DNA from: Epichloe hybrida | Taxonomy: Eukaryota; Ascomycota; Sordariomycetes; Hypocreales; Clavicipitaceae | Assembly (NCBI GenBank): GCA_019022495.1 | Contig: JAFEKR010000001.1 | Location: 6,262,001 to 6,326,000 of the forward strand | Direction of reading: 5' to 3' | Length of the DNA stretch: 64,000 nt | Shown here: positions 33,220 through 46,520 of the stretch, one piece after another | Layout: each line of letters opens with the position of its first letter | How positions within the stretch are numbered: the stretch's first letter is position 1 | Program-made: the position numbers and the translations under genes | The notes under the pieces: model-generated | Seen by the model: the letters and a program-made list of their open reading frames with translations, nothing else | Told to the model about the DNA's origin: nothing | Database searches by the model: none

Positions 33220-33747
33220 ACACCCTCTGCTCGGGGGGGGGGGGGCCTTTTAATCGTGGTTGCCTTGCTTTGTACGGATGAAATCAATTGCGTTTATCTG
33301 GGCCTGTGTGGCCGTAGCGAGTCATCGGGATGCTAATACGATTAATGGATAGCATGATGTTAGAAACACAATAATGAAATAGGTATACATATATAATTAA
33401 AAAAAAAAAAAAAAAAAAACTTGTCGCTCCGCCTTATATGTTGCAGTGGTTCATGAAGCATTCACCACAGCTGGGGGTATTCCGACCGGCCTCGTGATTA
33501 CACAGCGGCATGGATTGCAGGTGGACAGCCGTATTTGACTTGACGACGGGACAGTGCGAAGCCATGCACGTGTAATGTAGTTGTATGAATGCTACGGATA
33601 GGGCCGTCTATCTATCCAGTTCCTAGATGGCCGTGATGGGAGGGAAATCTCATTGCCTTGCAGTGCCAACGCCAGAATTTACCATGCTGTGCCATGCTGT
33701 GCTGTGCCTCAGATTTCTGCCAAGATAAACATGGACAATTCCCAGAC
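33220..33747. other. Convergent intergenic region with poly-G and poly-A
   Basis: It separates the 3' ends of the heme oxygenase and Cdt2-like genes. A run of 12 G starts at 33233 and a run of 21 A ends at 33419. A GCCATGCTGTGCTGTGC stretch near 33684 resembles the larger repeat near 42.5 kb. Confidence 0.5.
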
Positions 33748-36135
33748 TCAACACTCGTCATCCATGTCCCAGTCCTCGCCTACATCCGCCCACCCGGCCA
33801 TGTGTCTCTCGCCGCCAAACTCCCCGATGGTGCGGAAATGCCGAGCCTTGTCGCGCAGCCTGGTTTCCCACCGACGAACAAGGTAGTCGTCCGAGGCGGT
33901 GACGAGGTCCCCATCGAGGGACCAGCTTACATTGGTGACTTCGCGGGAGTGCCCCCGCACGAGGGGCGTGCCGGTGCGGAAGATGGGGATGGGAGACGAG
34001 CATGGTGAGAGGCCGGAGGGTGTGGCGGTGAAGGACTGGGAAGGGGTTGGAGCTCCTCCGGCGACAGACGAGTCGAGGACGTGGGCGTGTCGGGCCCATG
34101 CGGAACGCATGTATTTCTCGTCAGTGGGAAATAGTACCGCGCAGTTGTTCGTGCTGCCGACGGCGAGGAGCTCGGGTTGGTAGTTGTTGGTTTGGGGGCT
34201 GGTCGAGGCGGGACGGAGGGCACATTTAACGTAGAACGAAGACGCACGGAACTGGTCATGCTTGAAGCCGTAAAGGGGTCCCAAGCCCTCGGTTCCGTTT
34301 GGTCTGCGCTTCGGCGCGTTGTCTTGCAGTTCGGGCGCGTGGCCGAGCATGAGGTGCGCGGTGGAATACGCGTAGATGGTGCTGTCTTTGCAGACGGCGT
34401 AGAGACGAGAGGCGTCGGAGTTGAGGGCGAGAGAGGTGATGCCGTAGGAGCGCCATGCGTGCGTCACTGGCTGCGGTGTTACAGCCAAGGGCGTGTCTTC
34501 GGCCTGGAGCCGCGATTTGATGTATCGCGTGTCCCAAAGCTTGATGGAGGCGTTGGCTTCCGAGGCTGTAAGGAGAAGATGCTCGCGGCCGGACGGGAGC
34601 CATTGAATGGCGGTGACGGACGCCGACGACTTGATGCCCTGGACGTTGCGTTCGTGGGCGTTGTCCAAGGTGTTGACTGTTTTGGCAGCCACGGGATCCA
34701 GGGCCACGTCGCGATCCGTCGAGCCGCTCTCACCCGCAGAACTGAATGTGAGAGTGGGCACGGTCGAGCAGCGCAAGTCCCATATCTGCACTCGCCCGGC
34801 TCGATCCGATGATGCGAGGCCGAAGCCACTGGCCTTGCCGGGCTGGAAGGCGATCTGACGGAGGGAATCCCAGTGTCCGCCTGCGAGGTCAACCGCGATG
34901 GACAATGTGACGAGGTCGACAATCTTGCCGGTCCTGTCCCCAGATGCCGTTGCTAATCGAAAGCCGTCCTGGGAGAAGTCCAGATCCATAATGGCGTTGT
35001 CGTGCACTTTGACATGCTCATCCACTGCTGGGCCCAGATCACCTTGCTTTGTGCGCGTTTTGAAGAGCCGCACAAAGCCCTTTTCATCGCCAATGGCCGT
35101 CGTGGCATCGGTGGGCGAGCTGGAGAGACTGAACGGAATCGTGTTTCCTTGGCCGGTATATGAGGTACATTGATGGACATCTGAACTTTGGCTGTAGAAA
35201 GAGGCTGTGTGGGCTCTGGCATCGTTTACAGGGTACTGGAGATATTGTTTTCCGGTGTGAGTGCCGAATCCTTGTTCGCGATCGAGCAACTGCGCTTCAA
35301 AGCCACGGTTGCGGAATTTTCGAACGGGTTTGGGTTGGTATCCTTCAAGAGTCTGCAGCCACGAGAGAAAACATTTTCCTGTCAGCGACGTTTCAGTGGT
35401 TGCATCTGCATGGTGCGAACATACCAGGTTTGTCCTCAGTTCGGATGGCCGGACGCTCGGTGCAATGGGATAAGACTTTTCCTCCAAGCCAACCACGCTG
35501 CCGCTCCGACTTGCTTTAAAGAAGTTGCTCTGGCTTTAGGGTCAGCTCGGCGTTGTCACACATAATAATCACACGCAAGCAAGTTGGCCACCAACCAAAG
35601 TAGTCCTCCGTTTGTCGTCGAGGCCATGGGCATCTCGAGCATCAGGCTCGGGCTGTGTTTCTACCATCCGGACATCTCCGTTCCGTGACATGTGGAAGCT
35701 TCTTCCAGGCAAACGGAGGAGCGGGGGATCCATATCATCGGGAAGCAAGCCGCGCCTTCTTTTGACAATGGGCTGATCTCGCCCGTTTTGTTTCCTCTTG
35801 TCCCCTGACACACGATGCTGCCCCAGACCTTCGGTGGGGGAGGAGGGGCATAGAGGATCTGATGTCAATGGATCGCCCGCCAATGAGTGAGGCGAAAGCA
35901 TTTGACGATTGGTCGCCGAGGCATTCAAAACTCCCAACGTCACTCGATGCTCCCTGGGCAAGGTTGATCGCGGTGTGAAGAAGCGGCCGAACCTCCTAGG
36001 TGTAACGGATGGCTGGCGTTTGTCCTTGCGGCGGCTCGTTCGAGTGGGCGATAGAAATGGATTTGATGGAGAAGAAGACATATCTGGTGGGCTGGACGGC
36101 AAGACGTCGGCAACGGGAGAGCCATGGTGATGCAT
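33748..36135 (-). CDS. cdt2: Cdt2-like WD40 protein, CRL4 ubiquitin-ligase receptor
   Basis: The first exon starts MHHHGSPVADVLPSSPP (ATG 36135-36133) and runs Ser/Pro/Arg-rich to about 35578. An intron of about 70 bp with uncertain borders leads to the second exon. A further 72-bp intron (35424-35353, GTATGT...CTGCAG) splits ELRTNL from TLEGYQPKPVRKF. The remainder is a WD40 propeller with two DWD-type motifs (IWDLR, LWDTR), as used to bind DDB1, and an acidic end (EDWDMDDEC). The total is about 750 aa. In fission yeast Cdt2 directs Cul4-Ddb1 to Cdt1 and Spd1, licensing replication once and raising dNTP supply in S phase. It sits head-to-head with Dug3 across 763 bp. The assignment to Cdt2 rests on the N-terminal style and the DWD boxes. 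Confidence 0.82.
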
Positions 36136-36898
36136 CGTGCTCGCCGGCGAGCTTGGCCGTGTACTCAAGCAGCGGCAGAATCGAATCGATGCGATGTCGT
36201 GATCTTTCCAGAGTCTTCTTATGCTTGGATGCGATGAATGATGATCAAGGATAGACAAAGCAAGGGCGGGAGGGTGAGCAAGAGTCGTGAACAAGAGTCG
36301 TGAACAAGTGTTGGCCACCCGAGCAGGTTTTATTCGATAACAAGGGACGGTGCAATGGCTGAGGCTGGGGGTGGAGTCGCAAGACGCGGTCATCATGGCA
36401 ACGCGCGAGGCGTGTAAATGAGATTGAATGGGTGGGTCTGTCGCGTTGAGTGCTCCAGAATACATACATAGATCGGCCATCGCCCGGGGGCCGCTAGGTT
36501 CCAGACTACATGTACCTACATGTACACGTGGGGGTCCAGCAACAAGTCAATTACCAAATCCCAACAGTATTCGACAGTATTACTCCGTGCGTCCGTACAT
36601 GGACGCGACAACTCCCCTCCATCCAGTGTCAAAGAATCGAGATCTTTCTCAGTACCTACGGATTACAAGGACCGCCCTACCCCTGTCCTGCAGCCACAGT
36701 TGCCACAGACCCGTGGTTGGTCCCCCAAGGATCCAGCAAAGAAAGGGTAATGGTGTCATTTCCAGATGTGATTCACAATCGCTCGTCCTCCCACTCTCAA
36801 GTCTCAAGTCGCTGAGTCGTACGTACAATCGACAGTTACATCGTCTTTTTAAGCCAACTGCTGCCAACAACATCCATCACGCGTAGTCGACATCCGTC
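36136..36898. promoter_or_regulatory. Shared upstream region of cdt2-like and dug3-like genes
   Basis: 763 bp between two divergent start codons. No specific operator was recognised. Direct repeats AAGAGTCGTGAAC occur near 36280-36310, and a degenerate TACTCCGTG lies near 36588. Confidence 0.5.
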
Positions 36899-38338
36899 AT
36901 GTGCCGCTTCTTGGTAGGCAAATGCTCATCGACCCGGTCCTCCGACACCGGACAACTGGCTAATAATCTATGGGGTCACGGATAGGTATACAAGGGCAGC
37001 GATGAGATCCTCTTGTCAAAACTGATTCTCGACCCAACCCACTCGATTTTGAAGCAGTCATTTGACTCCCGGCTGCGTTTGGTACGCACGCTACACTCCA
37101 TGATACAATCCCCCAAAAGTCATCTACAACACGTCGATCGGGCGCGGATCCTAACTCGGGCCTTTTCTCCCAGGACACTCGTCGCGGCCAGAACAATGCC
37201 GATGGCTTCGGCATAGGCTTTTATACGGATCCCAAGCTCGGCGCTGCGCCCTGCCTCTTCACCTCGACGATTCCTGCATGGAACTGCACCAATCTCCAAC
37301 GAATAGCCTCCAAGACAGCGTCCCGCCTCATCTTTGGCCATGTTCGGGCCACAACCGAAGGCTCTCTCAGCGAAGACAATTGCCATCCCTTTACCCATGC
37401 CAGCCTCATGTGGATGCACAATGGTGGGCTCGGCGGCTGGAAGCACATCAAGAGAAAGCTCGGCGACCGCCTAGCAGACAAGTGGTATTTGCAGGTCAAG
37501 GGGGGCACTGACAGCGAATGGGCATTTTCCTTGTTTCTCGACACCCTCGAGAGAATGGGTCACGATCCTAGCTCGTCCCCCGAAACGGGTTTTGGTCCAA
37601 CTGTGCTGCGCAAGGCCGTCGAGCAGACAATTGCTCAGATCAACGAATTGACAGACTCGATTCCACAGGCTATCCTGCAGAATGAAGACGTGGATACGAG
37701 GAGCTTGCTCAACTTTGCCGTCACGGATGGCCACAGTGTCATCTGCACAAGGTACATTAGCAGCTCCACCGACGAGGCAGCCAGTTTGTATTATTCGTCT
37801 GGAACGCAGTGGGTGACCAGGACGTCAGACCCGACCGACCGAGAATACCAGATGGACCGCAAGGACAAGGGATCCGACCTTGTCCTCGTGGCCAGCGAAC
37901 CCTTGACCTTTGAGCGAGGTGAGTGAGATTGATTGGTCTGAGAGAGAGAGGGGGGCCCATTTACATATATCCTCCAGCACCATGGCTAATCGTGATGCAG
38001 AAAATTGGGTAAACGTACCTACAAACTCTATTCTGACCATTCACCGCGAGACCGTCATGTGTCACCCGATACTCGACAAGTATTACGAACGCGACCCATA
38101 CCACGTCCGGTCCAGCGCCTTTGTCCAAGCCAAGGGCCTCGTTTCCAACGAAAAAGCCCCCAGCCGCACCTCCATCAGTCCCGGTAGCGGCACTGCGGCA
38201 TCAAGCTTTGAGGGATGCAAAAGATTGGCTGCACAGACATTGTGCTCAAGAAGTATCAGTCCAGACCTAACCAGACGGTCGCTGTCGTCGCTGTCGCAGT
38301 CGCCGTTGTCTGCGAACGAAGCGAACGTCTCGCGATGA
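36899..38338 (+). CDS. dug3: Dug3-type class II glutamine amidotransferase
   Basis: Four exons (36899-36913, 36986-37081, 37174-37918, 38001-38338) give 397 aa. The tiny first exon encodes MCRFL, so the catalytic N-terminal Cys of the Ntn-type amidotransferase is Cys2, exposed when Met is removed. It then reads VYKGSDEILLSKLILDPTHSIL, ADGFGIGFYTD, GHVRATTEGS and MHNGGLGGW, the hallmark order of Dug3/YafJ-like proteins. In yeast Dug3 pairs with Dug2 to degrade glutathione in the cytosol when sulfur is scarce. The junctions restore the expected motifs in phase (SRLRL|DTRRG; LTFER|ENWVNVP). The C-terminal 60 residues are Ser-rich. No defect is seen. Confidence 0.93.
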
Positions 38339-41300
38339 TGCTCGCGTGTCATCCAACGATGCATCGTGACTCACTTTGTACCTGCATCCACGGCGCTACA
38401 TACATCATGAGGCATTGTCATATGGAACTTTTTTTTTTTTTTGTCACGGGGGATTTGCATTTTTCTCATACCTCATCGCGATGCGATTCACGTAAGAATT
38501 GATAGCCACCAGGGGCGTTACGTTTTTGCAACATCATGTACGCCATGTTCGATGGAAGGCCAAGGAGAAAAGTTGAATGAGACACCGTGTTATCCTCGCA
38601 AGTGCTGTTATACTCACCCGTTGAAGCCCGAGGGCAAGTTTTCTTGATTTAATAAATATGGCAAAAGCGCATATCGACCTTCTTAAGACAGCACAATTCG
38701 CGAAGATGGCCTTGACCGGGCGTTCTGCGAGCAAATCAGTGATACGATAGACTCATATGGCTGCACAATCGGACGCGATGGTGAACTCTTCACCGCCAGG
38801 GCAATACCACCAGGCAATGAGGAACACAATTCCCGTCGTGAATACGTGCGAGGCTAGACACTGCGACAGATGACGGAAAATAAATGCAAGGCTCTCCGGC
38901 ATGAGTGAGACAGGGCCGGCTGCTCTGGGCGCAGGTCTTGATCAAAAACGTCGACAAAGTCCCCGTCTGATGCTAGAGATTTGCGCACCTCGACTCCTAT
39001 CTCTGGACGTGTTGAATCACAGAATCGACTTTTGGCGAACGACCGACGACGGCTTCACCTTCGCTCTCGCCTCTTGGCTGTTTCGCCATTCGCAACCACA
39101 CCACACCTCTTTCAAGCTAGGTGGTGACTGCCCCTGGAAGGCACAAACCTAGTCACGTCGTGTCGTCGTACCTCCGAGGCCAACCGCTGAGTTTATCCGT
39201 CGCATCCCATCAAGCACTGCGTTGCGACAACTTGTCTCGAGCCAGTCCGCAACTTGAACTGGATTTGGACGACCCTGCTCCGACATGCGATGCTGCGTAG
39301 CCATCGTGCAGTCATCGCTAATGCCGTCATGACACGCTTTTCGAGCTCGGAGAATGGGTGTAGTGACTATGAAGTCTGTCCGCAAAGGCGCCAGCGTACG
39401 CTCATGGCTGGCCGAGTACGCTTGGTCTCGTGAAGACTGTCCGAGTCGTCGCTTCGGCGTGGAGAAATGGCGATGATGATGTTTGGGCAATGCAGGCGGC
39501 AGGATTCAACATGTGATGATTTGAGACAAAAGAGGTCTTCGGGTACGACACGCCGTTATTGCGACGCATAGCGCAGCGGGACAAGGGATAAAGAGCCGAA
39601 GGGGTGGGTTTATCAACGGGTAAGCAGTTTTTTTCAGCTCTTGTACCGATGCCAAACCCGAGAAAGGATCGGAGGACAAGACTGAAGTCCTATCTAAATC
39701 AGAGAAAGATGATCAGGAAGCACAAGAAAGATGTGGTCATGGACGACGGTGAGACTCGGCGGATCGGAAGGCGGCGACGACGACAAAGACCAAGATGATA
39801 GAGGAACCGCCGAAATCGGGACATGCCGACCGAAGTACGTTCCGAGCCGTCAGCAATTGAAGCCATTGCTTGGCACACTGTGGAGGGGCCAAGCGATTGG
39901 ATATAATGATGGTCCGGAATGCCTGTGGATTTGCGAGATGGGATATTGCGCTTCTCGTCTGACATGCGGAGTCTGGGGGAGAGGAAAACGGGAAACGCTG
40001 CCAAAAAGTTGTGGCCTCGGAGTAATTGGTTCATGTGTAACTTTTATAATCCAATCTGTCGAGACGGTTTCTTCTAGACAATTGCCCGTTCGGCACGAAC
40101 GTGTTGTTGACCACAATACCGGATATGCAAATTCCCCGAGTGGGTTCAAGCAGCCGATGACTCCGGCGCAACCGACAACTTGTGTAGCACGAGAGCCGTA
40201 AAGCGTCGCCTCTGAGACATTTTTTAGCTCGTTGTACGAGCGCCTTCCGGATATTTTAACATGGTGCGGAGACGCGAACTTCCTGATCTGTTAAGCTCGA
40301 TCTCGTGGCGTCATACGGTTGAGACCATGCGAGCTGAACAATGGCCGTAGCGCGTGGCTTCGGTGTGAGGGAGCTGGGCACAAAGAGGACTTGGGCCGCC
40401 ACATTTTGAAGCAGTTCGCTGTACTACTTTTCCAGCGGTAGGATAGGCAGGTGGCACAAGCCACTACTTACACGGGGCGAAGCGTTGATCCCATCGTGAC
40501 GGTGAGAACCCACCAGGGCGACAAAGTGAGCATGCAGTTCTCTCGGCTCTCCCGCGATAGAGACCGTCAGGCGCGACAAGGGGTGTTTCCCGCGTGGTCT
40601 GCGATGACTGACAGCAGGCATGGCACCGGTGGTTTTCCGAGACCACGACTCAGTCAAGTTGACTCGATGGACTGCACGGCGCACGGCGCACAGACATAGA
40701 ATCCGTCCCGTCTGTGTCAATATGATTGTGCGGCCGTCGGCTGGCACCGCATGTTGCTGCAACGTCACGTATCATTTTTTTTCCGTGGGGGAGCCGCAGC
40801 CGCTTCTGCCGACAAGGACGAACTCAGCCAAGCCCTTTGGTGTGTGTGGCGGGAAGAGGATGGCGGGTGATGGCGCGCAATTCGATTTCCATGGACCTCC
40901 TGGCCCCCGATAAGAAGTTTCTGCTCGGGTCAAGACCGATGGGAAGTTGCCGATCCGTCCGTCCGTCAGTCCGTCTACCATTTGGCCGCCCTAGTGACCC
41001 TCTGCTCTTCTCATACTTGTAACGTCCGGCGGTGTGCATGGCCCGTGGCATGCCACGTCTGTCTCGATAGCCCGTGCCTGCATGGGAGGAGTAGTGGAGA
41101 GGAGCTGGCGGCTCGTAATGTTTTCCAGAGCCGTTGGATAGCCTATGCCTTATCTGCCAACGGGCGTCTGGCAGGGCAAAGGGCGAAGACGGAAACACCA
41201 GATGGATGATCAGGGTTTGTGTGGAGAGATTCGGGCAGAGACGGCCCTGATCTCTTGTTCGAAGAAGGAACCGTTTGGGCCACTCTTTTTGCCCCATCTT

Positions 41301-42689
41301 CTGCTCTTGGGGCTGCAAGCAAAGAATAGTTGTTCCAGGGGGGCCTCTTGTCTTGACAGTTGACAAGTGGCTATGTAGTTGGCATTTGTTAGGTCAGCGA
41401 AAGGGGAGGGGGGGGGTGGTGAGCCGTCGAGTTTTTTTTTTTTTTTTTTTCGGGTGGAGATGGGGTGTGTGTGCCCGGCCAGCCGGCTACGTTGACCCTC
41501 AACAATTCCAACGACAAAGCGGATTGGCCCCCCGCGGCCTGCCCACTTTAATTCTGTCTCGGAAGACCCCAAATCAGGGAAGGAAGCGGGAATCCCGAAA
41601 TCATCATGGGCGTCAGCCTTGTTTGCTTGTCCCGCTGGCCCAAGCTTTGTGGTTTGTGAGGCTGAACGGGTCAACTTGTGCTTGGCTTCTACCGAGTACG
41701 GAAGTATATAGCATGCATGTACGGTGTAAGCCAGTTGGGATTGCACAACTGCACAACAGGGAAGCGCCGCCAGCCGCCAGCCGCCAGCCGCATCCTCACA
41801 CTCACGAGAAGACCTACCTACCTGTTTTTTTTTTGTTCCCGTGCCGGCCGGCTTCCAATGCCCGAGAGAAGGGAAAAGTCTCCGGATAGGCATCACGCGG
41901 CATGTCTCCCCCACCCACTTTCCCATGGCCCGCGGCCGGAAGGAGCTCACGATGGGGTCACGATGGGAAAAGCTTGTGACACTGCGGGGCGGGAGCAGCA
42001 GCTGGCCATGCCGTGACAACCGAGTACATAAAAACGCGTGCGGAGGTACCTTATCCGTTTTGGGCTTAGTTGCTGCTGCGCGTTCAAAAATCCGTTGCTG
42101 CGCGTTTACGTACTCGTGACAACCACTCCCCCCCCCCCCCCCGCCTTCGGCCGTGTCCACCATTCTGGGAAACAGACGCAGCCGGGCGGGCGTGGCAGGG
42201 GCTCGTTTCTCACAAATCTTCCCTCCCTGCTGTCCGGACTAACTTGGCAAAGGAGTTCATGTATGTATGTACTCCGTACGGACCACGGGGAAGGGGAGGG
42301 GGTTTTCCCCGCCATCTCACTTCATTGTGGCAGTCATCTCGACATTCACGAATGAGACTCGAGTCGATGAATTTGACAAGCGATGAAAATGCTGCCATGT
42401 CCCATTAAAATACAACAGGTTTGAGCGCCCCCTTTGCTCGTCCCTCGTCCATCGTGTGGTATGCTATGGTATGCTATGCTGTGATATGCTGTGATATGCT
42501 GTGGTATGCTGTGTTATGCTATGCTATGCTATGCTATGCTGTGCTGTGCTGTGCTGTGCCATGCTGTGCCATGTCATGCTGTGCCATGTCATGCTGTGCC
42601 ATGTCATGCTGTGCCATGTTGGTTTATGACGAGGAAAAGGAAGAAAAATGATGATGGCAGGGGGGCCGGCGCCATCTCCGTCTCCTTCC
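38339..42689. other. 4.35 kb without a supportable gene
   Basis: Many overlapping frames exist, the longest 317 codons (42163-41210, minus), but they are Gly/Pro/Arg-rich, overlap poly-T and poly-C runs and show no domain. Runs of T occur near 38421 and 41432, runs of C near 42128. The right end is the 3' side of the transcription factor gene. Confidence 0.45.
42455..42620. repeat. Degenerate TATGCTGTG-type microsatellite
   Basis: About 165 bp built from TATGC, TGTGC and CATGC units in varying order, just downstream of the transcription factor stop. It forms Cys/Met/Tyr-rich spurious frames. Confidence 0.9.
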
Positions 42690-45376
42690 TCAGAACATGA
42701 TCCACTCAGCCTCTGCTCCGGGACCACCAAAGCACTTGGCCCAGTTGAATGGCCCTCGGCAGCCAGCGCGGTAACCTCGCAGATCGTGGCCCGACGTGAC
42801 ATCGCCCGCCCAGAGCTTCTCCAAAACATCCAGCGCCGACAGGTTGTTCATGTAGCCCGATCGGCTCATGATGTCGCGGCACTTGGTTCGCACAATGTTC
42901 TGCTGTAGCTCGTTGACGCACTCGGAGCCCGCGACAAACAGCGGCCATAGCAGGAACTTGTCGGCCGTGCTGCCCGCGTCAAGGCTGGTTGCGTAGTACA
43001 CGACTTGGCTCACCAGGTTCTGCAGGTTTGTGTGGCTCGACGGCGTCATGGGACCCGCCAGACGCTCCGTGTAGAGAAGCGCGGCGTACCGAAACGCCTC
43101 GGACAGGGACCCGAGATCCCGCATTTGTGAGGGGCTCGGGGCTCCCGGCAACGACGCCGCAACCGTTGCCGCGTCGAACTGCCAGCTCTGCAGTGCAAGC
43201 CGGGCTTCTTTCCACTCACGCCAGAACAGTGACCGTCTGTCATCATCAGACGCAGCCGACGTGCACATGGCCGAGGCAAGTATCTCGTCGTCGTCAAGCA
43301 ATGCCCCAAAACCATTGCCGTCGAAGCGTTGCGCCGACAACAACGACGACGACGACGAGGACGACGACGACGACAATGACAATGACGACGGGAAATTTTC
43401 GTCGAGTTGCTGTCGTGGCTGCTGCCGTCTCGGTGGCGTGGGAATCACAACGCCGCCTGGTTGTGGGGAAGACGACGATGACGGGGCCTCATTCTCCACG
43501 GGACGGTGCTGGGAGAGAAGATTCAGTCTACCAAGCTTGCTTACGGTCCTGAACAGCTCCCTTTCGCAGCCAACCAAGTTCTCAGCCCCGTGCAAGAGGA
43601 GCGGGGAGCCATCGTCCGGCCCCGAAGCTAGCTGTGCCTCACGGTCGTTGATGCTGGCGGAAATGGCGTCAAAGTAGGTAAAGAGAGACTCGATCCAAGC
43701 CGAGTCTCTGGACGGGCCAAACCGCTCGGTTCTCATGGCCAAGATCTTCTTGACGCCCGCAAACTGAGTGTGGAATTTTGCCACGCCAGACTCCACCATG
43801 CGGTAGTGGCACAGGAGTAAGATTGTTGCCAGTACGGAGTCGTGGGTAGATCTGACAGGGTCGTTGAGCTGCTCGTTGAGAAGGTTCACGGCCTGGTTTC
43901 GGTGCTGGAACTCCTCCGCCAAAGACGCATCATCTGGCTGCCCATCACCAAGGTTGTCAATGACCTTCTTTTCTTTCATGAGCTTCTCAAACAACTCTCG
44001 CGTGTCTTGGCCCAGGCTGAGCTTCCTCTTCATTCTGAGATTGCAAGCAGCCAGGGCGCACATGGCATGCTGCAGGCTTTGGCTATGTGCTGCCAGTGAA
44101 ACAATATGATGGCGGAAAGGGTTCGTGGGCCCGTCAATGTAGACCATGGATGGAGCAATTGTATTCTTGTAGTAATCCATGAAAAATGGCATTCTTGCGG
44201 CAAGGTCTGGGCTCACGCGCATCGTGTCTGGTTCTCGAACCGCCGGCGGCCATCTGCTCGGTACGTGCTTGCATTGCGGTGACTGCAACTCGTCAGCGTC
44301 TCGCGGGTGAGGCAATGCCCAGCTGTGGCCGGTGGGAGTGCAGCTCGCGCGGTAGACTTCGACTTGGGGAGCACCTGCTTGCCTCATTAGAATGGGAAGG
44401 CTGGACAAGGCGCCATGTGATGCTCACTGAGGCCGTCGCACTCCCGCATCAGCTTGTGGCTTAGGTATGTGTCGAATGGATCTAGGTGTGAATTGAGACT
44501 CGAGCTCTGCTCTGACGCGGCGTATATCAAGCTTGGACAAGACGTTGTTGGCACACGGACGTGATGATGGTCTAGGACAAGCCCCGAAGGGGGACTCTGC
44601 GCTACTGGAGAGTGCTGGTTTCCAGAATATCCGTCGTAGATGACAGACGGTCCACTGCCAAATGGCATTTCGTCTCTAGAATAGTTCTGGCTGAGCGGGG
44701 AGAGATAGTCGACATCGCTGACCGAATCAATTGATGATGAGAGTTCGTCAGTGATGAGGGGAAGTGGGAATTTGGAGTACTTTGAAGTGGCGCCAGGGGA
44801 GCTGTGCACAAGGCCGGGCGAGCAATGGATGCTGCTCCAGCTGTGCTGGGGAGCATGTGGTGATGTGTCATGATCATGATGGGGGAAGGGCATGGGAAGA
44901 TAGTCGTAGTGACTTGGCCCGGGGTACGAACTGGCCAGTGTTGAGCCCGAGTGCGCGACTGAGGGGATATCGATGGGTCCTCGATGATGATGATGGTGTC
45001 CCCTGACTTCTTCCTGCTCTACCCAATTAGCGGCCATGACGGCAGCTGTCGAATGGGCTCGGCTGCGCGAAACGGGAGACTTCTTGGGCTCACGAAAAAC
45101 GGGAGGAGCCTTGGCAATTGGAAGTGAAAGCCCGCGAAGCTTTCCACGGCTAGCGACGCCGACGCCCCAAGTCAACTGAGTCTTATAACCAGAACACTCA
45201 TTGCCGATTTCGAGACATTGTGAGCAGTAGGGTCGACGACGGTCACACTTGACACTTCGTTTCGAGCAGGTGAAGCAGTCATCAGCGGCCCCTCCAGCGG
45301 GAGCACGTCTTCTGCGTTTTCGAACTGCGGCTGCGTCTTTGACTGAGACTGTCTGCTGCGAAAGGGGAGCTGTCAT
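42690..45376 (-). CDS. Zn2Cys6 transcription factor with Fungal_trans_2-like domain
   Basis: Two exons (45376..44428 and 44374..42690) joined across a 53-bp GTGAGC...CAG intron give about 877 aa. The binuclear cluster is C-x2-C-x6-C-x6-C-x2-C-x6-C at residues 34-61 (CFTCSKRSVKCDRRRPYC...), preceded by a basic KRRRR stretch. A His/Ser/Pro-rich linker follows. From about residue 380 a helical region with MPFFMDYYKNTIAPSM, SLAAHSQSLQHAMCALA and LATILLLCHYRM matches the activation/regulatory domain of fungal-specific factors. A Ser run of about 12 lies inside it. It ends GPFNWAKCFGG...AEWIMF. DNA targets unknown. I placed the start at MTAPLSQQ, although an upstream in-frame ATG exists. Confidence 0.88.
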
Positions 45377-46441
45377 GATCACAAAGACGGTGTTTTGTGA
45401 TCTGTCTAGTGGTATAAGTTGGAAGCTGGAGATTCCATGAGACGAAAAGAAGGGAGGGAAGCTTAGGTGTTGACAGAATATAGGGCCTGAGCCGAAGTTG
45501 AAGTACATCCAACTTGACTGATGCAGAGATTACAAACAAAGGAAACGAAAAGGAACGGGTGGTCAGAAGGTTATGTATATTCTTCCGGACAGTTGAGCGG
45601 TTGGACGCCCTCAACACCGTCAGATAGTGATTTCGGACCAAGCAGCGGTGGGAAAGGCGCTTGCGCCATGGGAGTCGACCGGGGTGTGTCCTAAATTCTC
45701 CATATTGTACGGAGTCTTGCATCCTTACGAAGATGTCAAGGACGGGACTCAATGACACGGCCCCGGTCCCAATTCCTGTGGGACAGCGATCAGTGTGCAA
45801 CGCTCACTTGCATCGACAAAATAACAAGGATGATGGTGATGGGACGGTTGGAACTTGGGTTTATCTGGAGAAATGTGGAGGGCGGGGCACCTGAGGGGTG
45901 TCTGTCTTCTTCTCCACCCCTCTTCACCCCTCTTCACCCCCCTCCTGAAATGAGGAACGGCACCTGATCAGCGGAGAGAGGGGTCCTCTAGGGCGTGTTG
46001 GGGGTGTGTGTTAGAGGGGGCCCGTCGCATGGAGGGGTCCAAATCCTGAACCTTGCGGATCTGTACAAGTAGAGACATTGGAGACCGACCCGTGTGCGGC
46101 ATCAGGATTCATCAGAAGCGGTAGGTCCAGACTCAAGAGCCTCCATTTGTGGAGAGCCAGTAGCCAGTCGCCTCGGCGGTTTGTCGTCGAGCAAAGGATC
46201 ACGCTTGAGACACATCCTTTGGAAAGCCGTCCATCTTCCATCTCTTGTGTCGCATCCAAAATCACGTTGCAATCTTGGCTTCCATGTCTGCCTGGGGCCG
46301 TGCTGCATACCTTTCGGACAAGCATGAAAAATCAAGTAAACCTGAAGAGGAGAATGAGGATATCGAGACTGAATGTCCACGATGATGATGATGGTGAACC
46401 AGGCATCTTGTCTCGAAGAAGAAGTGCCCGCGCAGGAACTG

Positions 46442-46520
46442 CTGCCAGTCGTTGCCAGTCGTTGCCAGTCGTTGCCAGTCGTTGCCGGTCGTTGCCGGTC
46501 GTTGCCAGCCGTTGCCAGTC
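46442..46520. repeat. Decamer minisatellite (GTTGCCAGTC)
   Basis: About seven head-to-tail units of GTTGCCAGTC, some with A/G changes (GTTGCCGGTC). A 10-bp unit close to one helical turn keeps every repeat on the same face of the DNA. Confidence 0.9.

Noticed and set aside
41210..42163. 317-codon minus-strand frame as a gene
   Set aside because: Low-complexity translation crossing poly-T and poly-C runs, with other long frames on both strands and no domain.
42421..42700. Cys-rich small secreted protein
   Set aside because: The Cys/Met/Tyr pattern is a translation of the TATGCTGTG-type microsatellite.
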